DNA of 64,000 nt from Elephas maximus indicus (lineage: Eukaryota; Chordata; Mammalia; Proboscidea; Elephantidae), in assembly GCF_024166365.1 (NCBI RefSeq), contig NC_064839.1, forward strand, positions 34,298,378 to 34,362,377, in the 5' to 3' direction. The translations under genes were made by a program, and so were the position numbers. This document shows positions 47,860 through 58,769 of this stretch, in pieces. How positions within the stretch are numbered: position 1 is the first letter of the stretch; every line of letters starts with the position of its first letter. A model generated the notes under the pieces. That model was not told where the DNA came from. It searched no databases and worked only from the letters and a program-made list of their open reading frames with translations.

Positions 47860-48811
47860 AAAGAACTCCCTTTAGTATTTCTTGTAGTTTTGGTTTGGTT
47901 TTTACGAATTCCCTAAACTTGTGTTTATCTGGAATGCCTTAATTTCACCTTCATATTTAAGAGATACTTTTGATGGATATATGATTCTTGGCAGGCAATT
48001 TTTTTCCTTTGATTTTTTTAATATTTCATCCCATTGCCTTCTCGCTTGCATGGTTTCTCCTGAGTAGTCCGAGGTTCTTCTTATTGGCTCTCCTTTGTAG
48101 GTGACTTTTCGTTTATCCCTCGCTGCTCTTATAATTCTTTCTTTATCTTTGGTTTTGGTAAGTTTGATTATAATATGTCTTGGTGACTTTTGTTTCAGAT
48201 CTACCTTATGTGGAGTTCGATAACCATCTTGGATAGATAGCTTCTCATCTTTCACGATATCAGGGAAGTTTTTTGCCAACAAGTCTTCAGCAATTCTCTC
48301 TGTATTTTCTGTTATCCTTCCCTATTCTGGTACTCCAATCACTCGTAGGTTATTTCTCTTGATAGAGTCCCACATGATTCTTAAGTTTTCTTCATTGTTT
48401 TAAAATTCTTTTATCTTATTTTTCTTCAAATATATTAGTGCCAAGTGATTTATCTTCGAGTTCAGAAATTCTAGCTTCTACTTGCTCAATTCTGCACCTC
48501 TGACTTTCTGTTGAGTTGTCTACTTCTGTAATTTTATTGTTAATCTTCTGAATTTCTGATTGCTGCCTGTCTGTGGATTTTTCCAGTGTATTAAACTTTT
48601 CATTATGTTCCTGAATAATCTTTCTAATTTCTTCAATTGCTTTATCTGTGTGTTCCTTGGCTTCTTCTGCATATTGCCTCATTTCATTCCTGATGTCTTG
48701 AAGAGTTCTGTATATTAGACTTTTGTATTCTGCATCTGGTAATTCAAAGAATGCACTTTCATCTAGTAGATTCCTGGATTCTTTGTTTTGAGAGCCTGTT
48801 GAAGTGATCAT
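47860..48811 (-). pseudogene. L1 ORF1 remnant
   Basis: Piece 48811-48416 encodes MITSTGSQNKESRNLLDESA and a coiled coil (IQKINNKITEVDNSTESQRC). Piece 48282-47902 encodes the RNA-binding part (LAKNFPDIVKDEKLSIQDGY, IIKLTKTKDKERIIRAARDK). The two lie in different frames, so at least one frameshift separates them. Confidence 0.88.
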
Positions 48812-50144
48812 GGTCTGTTTCTTTATGTGACTTCATATTGACTGTTGTCCCCAGGGCATCTATAAGTTATTGTATTAGTTTATGTTTGCTTACTGTGTCA
48901 TAGTTTCTTGCTTTGTTTTGTTCTGGTATACCCCTATGGGTTGCTTGAGTGAGCTAGCTTATTTTTGCCTTTGGAGCTCTGGTGTCCTGTCCCCTGCTGC
49001 CTAGAGCTGTTATCAGGTATATCAGTCTAGGAGTCCATTCAATTTTCTTGTATGAATTCAGCTCAGGTTTCGAGGTAGCTGATCATCAAGTGTGTCATAC
49101 AGGCTCTGTCCTACAGTCTTAGAGGGGCAGGGGTGATTGGCGTATATACCGGTATCTGATTGCAGCAGGGGGTCATGCTCTGAACAAGGCAGGGGGCTGA
49201 GAACCAACCCTCGAGTGTCTCTGAGGAAAGTGCGTCCCTGTTCCCTAGAGCACACAGGTGCGTGGGTTCTGCAGACAGACCATGGCCACCCAAAGTTTTT
49301 GGTTGTAAGGACTGGGAGGTACCAGTTATCTTTGGACCCCTGTTGCGGGTGTCTGGGTGACCTGAGTGGAGCTACCAGTCCATAGGTCCCTGATGTGGGT
49401 AGGTGGGGACCTTGTTTAACAGGCAAAGCAATGTCAAACATCAAACACCCACCTCACCACCACACAGCTGAAATGGTTGGAGTCTGCCAACAAGGGCTTA
49501 TTCTCCGGACATAGGCCCACACAGATCCATGTAGAAGGGAAAAGTGCTCAAAGTCCATAGACGGTTTATGCCTGGACAGGAGCTTCTTCTGTCCTGAGCT
49601 CCCCCGGGTAGTGGCGCTAGCAAGTTATCTTTTCCCCCAAATGCAAATTTTTTCCTTCCCCAAGGCTGGGAGAATGGCTCTAGGTGCTCAGCAGGGCCTA
49701 TCTCAGGCCCAGGGAATTCAGCCGCCGAAGCCGGTTTGCGGGTAGGAGGGGGCATCAAAATATACACAAGTACTTAGCTTTTGCCAAGAGTGCCATTCTC
49801 CTCAGATTCTGGAGGTGTGAGTGGGCTGTGTGGCTGGCTGCTTCTCCCTGAGGAAACTGCGGCCGAATGCCAGTACCAGCCTGCCGTTGCTACCCCCGCT
49901 CCGGGAATGGTGCCTGAGGGTTCCCCTTGATTCAGGTCTAGTAACTCCTCTCTGCTTCTGAACGGTCTCTTCCTCCCCCTTCCCCTCAGTTCATTTTCTA
50001 AGCTTGCCTTTGATGCTCAGGGCTCCCAGCTTATCACAAATATGCTCGTTTCACTTGTTTTTTCGTGTCTTTGTTGTAAAGAGGCCTTACTGGAAGCGTC
50101 TGTATTCCGACATCTTGGCTCCCTATATCGACAGCTATTTGTTT

Positions 50145-51239
50145 TGTGAATCTAGGGTTCTACTTCCTCAACAGGAAGAAGTGAACTCCGAGCGGCTATG
50201 CTTTAGCCTGGTGGCGTGGGGTTCCCACCATACAGTTTGTCTTCCCTCTGAATGGTGGTAGATGTTGTTTGCTGAGTGGTCTTGGGGCTTAGGGCTCAGG
50301 GGCCTCTGTTGTGCTTCGGGAATATTGGCTCAAGAACTATCCTTTTCCTGAACTTAGCCCTTTACTGCACTGAGGTGTTGCAGTTTTCCTGAGGGAGTTG
50401 ATGTGTCTGCAGAATTCCAAAGTTCATAGTACTAATCATTGGCTTCTGTGAAAAGGAACCTCGGTTCCAAATGCCTTTTTTTAAACTTTATTTCTTAAGT
50501 CACCACGTAAGGCCATGTGGGAACCTCCTGGGCATTTGGGTGAGAACTGCAGCAATCCTGAAGAGCCTTGTGTTTGTGGAAGAATCCTTTTCTATCCTGT
50601 GAGGAAAGACAAATCTTATTCTGCTGAGAGTCATATTGACACACAGACTAAAACCTGAGCCCTTAATCTGTGGTCTCCAAATTCCTCACTTTTATCTGAT
50701 GGATTTGCAATCAAGGTCTTGGGTATATTTCAGTGATAAGCTTGTTCTTTGAAACAGTTGGCCACGTTGGTTAGCGTCTGCCTCACCACCTTGAATTCAA
50801 GCCCTCAACTCACTGTAATCTGACGGCCTCTGTGGGTTCTCTGTGACCCCAAGTTACCACAGCAAAACTTGCCTGCGTCTCCTGCTGCTGCCATTGATGG
50901 GATCAGTTGCCGGCTTCACAAGGGGGTGAGGTGGGGGTGTAGGTGTTGTTCCTGTGGCCCCAAGCACCACCCTTGGGCAGCCATGGAATCGCTAGCCCTG
51001 ACCTCTTTTCAAACATCAGATTCTACATCTAACACCCACAGTAAATGTCACTCAAACGCTCCGCATGCACTGAACGCATCCCAGACCTGTCCCTTCTGCT
51101 GTACTCTCAACCCTTTTGCCTAGAAGGGCAAGCCAGGGACTGCAGTGCCATGCTCAGTCCTACCTTACAGCCACTATGTTCAGTTTTCAGTCCTGTCAGT
51201 TCTGCTGCTGACATCTCTTGATTCCATCTTAGTGTCTGG
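50145..51239. other. PSKH1: Unique PSKH1 intron 1 sequence
   Basis: About 1.1 kb without recognisable exon or repeat. Confidence 0.6.
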
Positions 51240-51990
51240 GGCATAAGCCTTATCACTAGTCCTTTTAGTCCACTTTGACCCTCCTCCAGTCCATCCTCAC
51301 CATTTTCTAAGCACAGATCTGATCACCTTGCTCTCCTTATGAAACCCTGTGGTAGTTCCCTGTCACCTCACAGGAAGGCCCTAGCTTCTCACCATAACTT
51401 GTGCTTCTCTCCATTAGCTGGTTCCTGCTGGCCTTTTAAAACTTCATCACCCCAATTCTGGCTTTGTGACACCAAACTGCCCATAGTGTGTTATTCTCTC
51501 TGCCTGAAACACTATTCCCACTTTTCCTCACCGGATTCATTCTTGTTTCAAGATTCAGCTTGGAGGTGGTTACCTCCTTCAGGAAGCTTTTCCTAATCCC
51601 TGTGTCACTCTACAGAAACCCTGGTGATGCAGTGGTTAAGTGCCATGGCTGCTAACCAAAAGGTCAGTGATTCAAATCCACCAGGTGCTCCTTGGAAACT
51701 CTATGGGGCAGTTCTACTCTATCCTATAGGGTCGCTATGAGTCAGAATTGACTCAACGGCAGTGGGCTTGTGTCACCCTACATGTACCTACTATTGTTCC
51801 TCAAATTTAACACCCTACTATATTGATCTGTGTTTGTGCTTGTGTCTTCATTTAGACTTAGTTTATTGATCATGTTTTGTTTTGTAAAATATAACCTACG
51901 TTGGACCATGTCTTATTCATTCTCGTATCCCTAGAGCCTAGTAGATGATCAATAAATGTTTAATCTGAATTGATCAGTTCACTCCTAATT
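51240..51990 (+). repeat. L2 LINE 3' end, split by an AfroSINE
   Basis: 'ctcaccataacttgtgcttc', 'cttcaggaagcttttcctaa', 'ggaccatgtcttattcattc' and 'tagatgatcaataaatgttt' follow the L2 3' consensus to its end on both sides of the SINE at 51614-51768. Confidence 0.75.
51614..51768 (-). mobile_element. AfroSINE copy 3, nested in L2
   Basis: The reverse complement of the family: it begins 'gaaaccctggtgatgcagtg' and contains 'ctaaccaaaaggtcagtgat', 'cctataggg' and 'ctatgagtcagaattgactc'. A 13-bp duplication TGTGTCACTCTAC / TGTGTCACCCTAC at 51601-51613 and 51769-51781 marks its insertion. Confidence 0.93.
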
Positions 51991-52146
51991 CTGTATGTAA
52001 TAATTAATAGGAAATTCTCAGCCCTTTTCTTCAATCCATGGGCCCTCAGATAGACTTAGAGAAGGGCAGTTATGGATAGAAAGGTGGTGACCTCTGGAAA
52101 ACAGTAACTCTAGCACTTCATCTTGTCCAGGCCACCACTGGTCCCA

Positions 52147-52200
52147 GGGCATTAAAAAAAAAAAAAAAAAAATTTTTTTTTTTTTTTCTGTGGGCATTAA
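52147..52200. repeat. A19-T15 palindrome flanked by a direct repeat
   Basis: Nineteen A residues (52154-52172) are followed without spacer by fifteen T (52173-52187). GGGCATTAA stands on both sides (52147-52155 and 52192-52200). Confidence 0.9.
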
Positions 52201-54286
52201 TTTCTGTCTGGGAAGCAAATGGGGAAGGCTGCTGGATCCTCATCCTAGGGAACTAGGGTGCCCTGGTCTACAACCTGAGCCACATCTGGATGGAGCTGCC
52301 AGTGTTCCTCTGCTGCTACTGATGCTCTCCGAGCCGTAGCCTCCCTCCTTCTGCCTCTTGAATGAAGCCCAGGCTGGTTTGATGGCTGCTAGATAGCAGT
52401 ATGCTGAAGCTTTTGGTCTCAAGTTCACTGGGATTGATTCCAGGCAGCTCTGGGCCTTCTGTGGGATTTCAGCCATCCTCGCTGTAAATTAGAGAAGTGA
52501 GAGATCTGGAACAGGGTGTTACAGAAGATGGTGCATTAGCAAAGTAGTGGACACCACCCAGGAAAGAGTGAGGGTAGGACAGAGACCCAGGGCAGTGGGT
52601 TGTTGTTTTTGTTTGTTGCAGGGAGGTGGGCAACCCCTACAGGAGGCCTAGAGGACCAGAGCTCAGGATATCCATGAGAAAGGCCTTAGAGAAGCAGCTT
52701 TCTGAGCCCTGGTGGGTGATAGTGTTGGAGAGACAACCTAATGCTCCACACCCCTGTTTCAGAAAAGATGAGTCAGAGTAAAAAGGAATGATTTAAACAT
52801 TTAAAAAGCATGGGAATTCAACTAGGATAAGGAACCCAGGCAGAGTAGGGAGGAGGTGGGGGCAATGACAGCTGAGCCTGTTCTGTGCTTCTGCCCCTCT
52901 CTTAGGGTTGAAGACTAGCGTGAGACTCAGACACCAAGGAACTTAAATCAGGACCATGGTGTTCTGATCCAGCCTTTCATCTAAACTCTCCATTGTGTCT
53001 AGGCTCCAAGAACTCAGGGGCCAAAGCCATCCTCCCTTCCAAGGAACTATGTTAGAGCCAGGTACTCAGCCTTAATCAGGCTAGGTTTATTGAGGGGCAG
53101 GAGGGAGTGTGTGGGAGGCTGAAATTAGCTAGATGTCTGTCAAGCAGGGAGGGCCATCTTCTTTTTAAAATTTAATTACTTTCTGAAGTAGAAAAGTGAA
53201 ATGGCTCAACATAAAAGTTTTGAAAAATACAGAAATAAAAAGAATTATCCCTAATCTTTTTAGACATGTTTGGGAGCATTCTAGTAGGAAATCCGGTGAC
53301 TGGCTGTCACAGGGTAGTCATGGCCATGTGAGTGTGAGCATGATGCCATTTCTGGAACAACATGTGCTGGTCACCTTCGATGAGCATGGCCTTGAGCCAG
53401 GCACTCTAGAGAGAAACAAGAATTGTATATAAACATGGTATAAGATGAGTCCTTGAGAGAGGCAGATATTAGGCCATGGAATTCAGAGGAAGAGAAGGTG
53501 ATTCTCAAATGGAACCGTCAGGGAAGGAGCAGAGGCTTCCATTTGAGTTGTACCTTGGAAGTTGAGTAAGGCTGGGGTTGGCCAACAGAGGGAACAGAAA
53601 GTTCAAAGAGATGTGAAAATATGGCATGTATATGTGGGAATGGTGTGTTTGAGTGGAATGAAGGATGGATGGAGGGAGCAATAACGGGTAATAAAAAGGG
53701 GAAAATCCACTAGAGCTAGATTGAGAAGAGCCTTGACTCTCCCACCGAAGAGTATGAACTTCACCCAGTGGGCAGCGAGTAGGCTGTAACATGCTCAGAT
53801 TTCCAAGATGAATCTTTCTGGGATGTGTCCGGTGGATTATTATAGGGAGAACAGGAGGGGAAGGCTGTTGTAGAGGTTTCCTGGTGGGAGGTAGTGAGGG
53901 TGCCTGAACTGTGGCACGTTGCAGTGGGGGTGAGGAGGAAGGGTAGAATGAGAGCTATATTGGGTCCAGGTACCTGGCAGTAGGGTTTCACCATTGATAG
54001 AGGCATGGTATAGCCCAGGAGAAGATGAGGATTGGGGGAGCCTGGGGCAAACAGGACCGGACACAGTGATTTGGGAACAGCCACACAGTCCTGGCTGAGG
54101 CTGTGAGAGCATCAGGGCAAACAAGGAGGGCTGAGATTGGTCCTCTGGAGTCCCTGAGGGCAGCAGGAGTGGGGGAAGGGACCTCATAGCCCCTGGTATA
54201 CAGAGGGCAGGTGGAGAGTTGGATGGTTGGTGTCCCTTCAGAGGTGTTCTGGCTCTACTGACCTGCCCTCTTTTCTGACTATGTAG
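52201..54286. other. PSKH1: Distal part of PSKH1 intron 1
   Basis: Mostly unique sequence. The stretch around 53720-53830 ('agccttgactctcccaccga', 'gagtaggctgtaacatgctc') resembles an old, widely dispersed repeat whose family I cannot name. It ends in a C/T-rich tract and the acceptor at 54285-54286. Confidence 0.5.
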
Positions 54287-54356
54287 GTGTAGACGGGGCG
54301 CTGCCTGCAGAGCAGGTCCTGCCAGCCTTGCTAGAGAGGATGCCCCCGTGTCCGTG

Positions 54357-55313
54357 ATGGGCTGTGGGACAAGCAAGGTCCTTCCTGAGCCGCCCAAGGA
54401 TGTCCAGCTGGATCTGGTCAAGAAGGTGGAACCCTCCAGTGGCACCAAGAGTGATGTGTACAAGCACTTCATCACAGAGGTGGACAGTGTTGGCCCTCTC
54501 AAAACTGGGTCCATGGCATTCAGTCAGCCCGCACACCTCTGTCCTGGTGCCCCTACTACTGGCCACACAGAGCCTCCCTCAGAACCGCCACGCAGGGCCA
54601 GGGTGGCCAAGTACAGGGCCAAGTTCGACCCACGGGTGACAGCCAAGTACGACATCAAGGCTCTAATTGGCCGAGGCAGCTTCAGCCGGGTGGTACGCGT
54701 GGAGCACCGGGCAACTCGGCAGCCATATGCCATCAAGATGATCGAAACCAAGTACCGGGAGGGGCGGGAGGTGTGTGAGTCGGAGCTGCGTGTGCTGCGG
54801 CGAGTGCGTCATGCCAACATCATTCAGCTGGTGGAGGTGTTTGAGACGCAGGAGCGCGTGTACATGGTGATGGAGCTGGCCACTGGTGGAGAGCTCTTTG
54901 ACCGCATCATCGCCAAGGGTTCTTTCACTGAGCGTGACGCCACGCGGGTGCTGCAGATGGTGCTGGATGGCGTCCGGTATCTGCATGCACTGGGCATCAC
55001 ACACCGAGACCTCAAGCCTGAGAACCTGCTCTACTACCACCCGGGCACAGACTCCAAGATCATCATCACCGACTTCGGCCTGGCCAGTGCCCGCAAGAAG
55101 GGCGATGACTGCCTGATGAAGACCACCTGCGGCACGCCTGAGTACATCGCCCCTGAGGTCCTGGTCCGCAAACCCTACACCAACTCCGTAGACATGTGGG
55201 CTCTGGGTGTCATCGCCTACATCCTGCTCAGTGGCACGATGCCCTTTGAGGATGACAACCGCACCCGGCTGTACCGGCAGATCCTCAGGGGCAAGTACAG
55301 TTACTCGGGGGAG
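54357..55313 (+). CDS. PSKH1: Serine/threonine-protein kinase H1, first coding exon (residues 1-319, partial)
   Basis: PSKH1 is a CaMK-group kinase found at the Golgi, centrosome and in nuclear speckles. This exon encodes MGCGTSKVLPEPPKDVQLDL onward. Gly2 and Cys3 are the myristoylation and palmitoylation sites known for the family. The kinase domain begins near residue 98: glycine loop GRGSFSRV (105-112), AIK lysine 127, catalytic HRDLKPEN (216-223), DFG (239-241) and APE (265-267), all intact. The exon ends after SGE319 at GAG|GTGAGT, in phase 0. The human protein is 424 aa as recalled, so about 105 residues (end of the kinase domain and the Ser/Arg-rich tail) lie in a last exon beyond the window. 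The ATG at 54357 is chosen over an upstream in-frame GTG because it gives the acylation motif. The exon's 5' UTR part runs from 54287. Confidence 0.96.
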
Positions 55314-55617
55314 GTGAGTGCCCGGCTCCAATCCTGGGGGTATCAGGGAAGCCCCTGGCGGGGGGGATGTATGCCGCAGCTCTCAATCAAAAGGACGTGC
55401 TCTGTGGGCCATACTTGCAGGATCCAGCTGGGTGATGTCAAAGTGTCCTGGCAGAGATTTGAAGGAGGTTCTGCCTCTGTTTCTGGGGAAGCCTCCTTGT
55501 GAAGTGAATGACTGGTCAGGGTGATGCTAGGTCCTGTCCTAATCATGTGTGTCCTCACATCTGTGCAGAAAAGTGAAGAGACAGCAGGGCTGTGTGTCAG
55601 GGAGTGATAGAGGCCTG

Positions 55618-55785
55618 TGGTTCTCAGACTTGAATGTTCATACAGATCACCTGGGGATTGTGTTAAAATGCAGATTTGGAGTCATTAGGGCTGCTTAGGG
55701 CCTGAGATTCTGCATTTCTAACAAGCACCCAGGTGATGTTGATGCTATTGGCCTGCAGACCTCACTTAGAGGAGCAAAGGTTTAA
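55618..55785 (+). mobile_element. MER5A (hAT-Charlie non-autonomous DNA transposon)
   Basis: 'tgtggttctcagacttgaat', 'cagatcacctggggattgtg', 'attctgcatttctaacaagc' and 'acccaggtgatgttgatgct' match MER5A in order. The first inverted end is clear ('ggttctca'), the last is decayed. Confidence 0.85.
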
Positions 55786-58769
55786 GCAAGTGTCATAAAA
55801 ATAGACAGGGTGATTGGAATATTGGAGAAGGTGGGACCTGGGACTTGGCCAAGAGGAGTCAGATTGCAAGAAGGGGAACAGCACCTGCGAAAGTACAGGA
55901 CTGAGGAAGCAGGAGGCTGGCTTGGGGTAGTGGCCTGAGTGGCAAGTTCATACGTAGCTGAGGTCAGACAAAGGATCTTGCAGGGGCACCTGGGAAGTTC
56001 AGTTGTTCTTATATAGGCTTTGGAGAACCACATGAGGTTGTAGCTGGAACTGAAATTTTAAGATAGATCTGTGAGTGCCTAAGCTTGAAAGACTGGCATC
56101 CTGGGGCCAGTAGGAACCATGTCCCCCTGGAATGAAGTCCTGGCTATAGAATAGGGTCAAGGGGCAAGCTAGCTTAAAGAAGTCCTGCCAGGGCTGTCCA
56201 GATGCTTGGCTGGATAGGGTGGGGCAGGGGAACCATCACCTTTGGGACCTGGGGAATTCAGAGCCTCTCCCTTCTGGCCAAGACTGGCATGAGTCAAAGA
56301 AGTTTTCTTTCCTCCTCCTACTGCCTTCAGGGACTGAAAAGGTATGTGGCTCCCATCCAAGAGGCTCTTCCACCAGTTTTTCTTGTGATGCTGGAGGAGC
56401 AAAAGCTTAGCCAGGGCATACTAGCCCCAGCCCATATTTGAGGCAGCCAAGCATGAGCTTGGCAGTGCTTCCGCAGGAAAGGAGCTCTGGTTGTACCCCC
56501 TTTCTGGCCTCCCAAACTCCTGGTGGATTGCCCTTGGTAGAAATGTGGTGGCTGGCCACAGACGAAAGTGAAGCTGGGGCATTCTCCAGCTCTCCCATAA
56601 AGTTTCTCACATTTTCTTCCTTATTCCCAATGGATTCAACAAAAACAAATGCTGACTGTTAGGAAGCCCAGGCTGTGGTTGTGGTGATCACAGAAGACAC
56701 CATTTGGCTAATACTCTGGGCTGGGTCTGATTGCAGGTCAGAAGACCCAGAATCTACCTCACAGAGGAAGTTGTTGTGCCAAGGCTCTGCCTGGCTTGCT
56801 GTGTTCTGGGAGCCCAGCCCCTGGAGCTCTGTGTGGTGCCAGGCTGTTGAGGGTTCAGCTGGCAGCTGGCAGGGGCCATTGAGTCTAGCTATGGAAAGGA
56901 GATTTGCCTAGAAGCACTGACAGAGGAAAGACTTTCCAAAAGTCTCTAGGTTTGCCCAAGAGTTTCTGATCCTGGCAGTTGTTGATCAGGCGGTTTTTAT
57001 CTAATTGGAACTTGTAGACGCTTGCTAACTGGCTATTTGTTATTGGAGGGTAGGGGAATGACAAACGAGTGGAGTGGGGAATGGATTCAGGCTTCCCACT
57101 CATACTGTAGCCAAAAGACTGGGTGCTAAGAGTCTTCTTCCCGCCCGCTAGAATTATAGAGCATGAGTATGGGAGAAGGGGGCACTACCCAGCCTTCAGC
57201 ACCCAGTACCCTCCGCCTAGAGCTGAAAACATCAGAGTCAAATCACCGGTCAGGCCTGGCAGTACATGTCTATCATAGGAGCTTGGCTGACCCTGAGAAC
57301 AGATTGCATCACCTTCTAAGGAGGGCTCTGGGTTGGGAGGGATTTGTCTGGGGTGTTTCCTGGACAAGGGGTTCTTATCATTAGGTCATACTCTCTAAGC
57401 TGGGGACCAAGCATCCATCTTTCTGTTCAGCTGCTAGTCCTGCCCATCCCCAAGTGACCTGGGGAAAATGCAGAGAGACCTACCTGTTCCCCATGCCCAT
57501 GGAGCCAGAGATTACCTGGGGAGGGAGAACTAGGTATAGGAAATGGCCATAGACTGAACCCCTCTGTTGGCAGGCACATGGCATAGAGCCATGGGCCTTG
57601 GCAGTCTGGACCATGGGCTGTAGGACTCAGGCCAGGCTGCTGGGCTGGCATCTTTTCTTAGGGCTGGGCCCTACCCTGCCCACCATCCAGCCAACTGCTT
57701 TACACTGTGCGATGGTCGTTTGTCCTTGTGAAAGACATCTGAGTCAGCAAGGCTCTGCCAGAAAACCTGTCTGAGAGCATGTCCTAGTGAGGGAGTGTTG
57801 CTGTCAGCTCCTTGTGCAGATGAGGGGCCACCTTCTTTGCGCTCAGCAGAGTTTGGAAGGGTATGCTTCCTCTCCAGAAGGTGAGTCTCATAACACTGGG
57901 TGCCTTTCCAGGGGCACTGTCTGTCCCCTTGCACCCTTATAGTGATGTCTCATGTACACCAGGCTCTGTGCACTGTGCTTGTTCCCCGAGGGCTCCATCC
58001 CTGTCAGGCTCAGTGGTTTCTGTGGACTTGAATTAGGGGCTTCCTGCAGGGGATGGTTTTGAGAAGGAGATGACTCAGAGAAGAGGATCTTGCTGGATGT
58101 GCTCCAAAATAAATAGGAGGTTGTTTGGTGCTGTGGGGAGTAAAAGGGCAGAGGTTGAAGAGGCTGGGGACAGGCCTGGTGTTCTTTAGTGGGAGTTGTG
58201 CAGGGACTGCTTGGGGAGTTGATGTGTTAGGTGGGAGGGAGGGAGCCCTCCAGATTCTTAATAGTGAAGGGATGCTGCAGGAAGTGTTGTAGGAGGTTAC
58301 CAGGAGGAAGACACTCTGGGGGTTGTTGGAATAATCCCAGCTTGGGGTAGGGATACCTGGACACCTGGGGGTGTTTAGGGAAAATCAGGGATTCAGGAGA
58401 GTGGGCTCCACATGGTGCTGTGTGAGCTATAGTTTAGGAAGTGAGGGTGTGTGGGGGACTTGCAGCTCTGCAGGAGGAGCAGCCACTTGCAAGGGCAGAT
58501 TTGGAGTGTTCTAGGCTGCCCTTGTGACCCAGAGAGTGTGTAGAGCCCTGCTTTGACATCCCCAAATTGGTCCTCCTTCAGCACCCTGCCCCACTATCCT
58601 GACCCTATAGCCTCCAGCACAGGCCCCTTGCCTGCCCCTGTCCCTGCACTGCACAAGCCCCAGGTGTCTGCCCTTTTCACATCTCTAAGCTTTTACTCCC
58701 AGTGTTGGTCTCAGAAATTTGACCAGCTCTGAAATGTCCAGTTCAAAGGTTGCTCCCTCCAAAATAATG

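Larger units (their letters stand above)
42766..50129 (-). mobile_element. Near full-length L1 in reverse orientation
   Basis: Reading on the - strand, the 5' UTR starts near 50129 ('gccaagatgtcggaatacag') and the 3' UTR covers about 43790-42779. The poly(A) tail is the T-run 42766-42777. Total length is about 7.36 kb, close to that of the + strand copy. ORF1 (48811-47860) and ORF2 (47386 to about 43800) are each broken by several stops and frameshifts. The FADD motif is retained near 45290. Confidence 0.92.
25903..54286 (+). other. PSKH1: PSKH1 intron 1 (about 28.4 kb)
   Basis: It runs from the CpG-island donor to the acceptor 'tgactatgtag'. It contains no recognisable host exon. Contents in order: remaining CpG island to 26110, L2 (26440-26935), old AfroSINE variant, MIR, AfroSINE, L2 tail, old L1 with a nested L1 3' end (29240-30250), unique sequence to 31085, the composite L1 (31103-41734), unique sequence, an inverted L1 (42766-50129), unique sequence, and an L2 with a nested AfroSINE (51240-51990). 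Largely unique sequence then leads up to the next exon. Confidence 0.75.

Noticed and set aside
53840-54514. 224-codon antisense frame ending in the PSKH1 first coding exon
   Set aside because: It overlaps a conserved kinase exon on the other strand and has low-complexity Ser/Pro/Leu composition. No splice or domain support.
54663-55331. 222-codon antisense frame across the kinase domain
   Set aside because: A shadow of GC3-rich kinase codons on the opposite strand.
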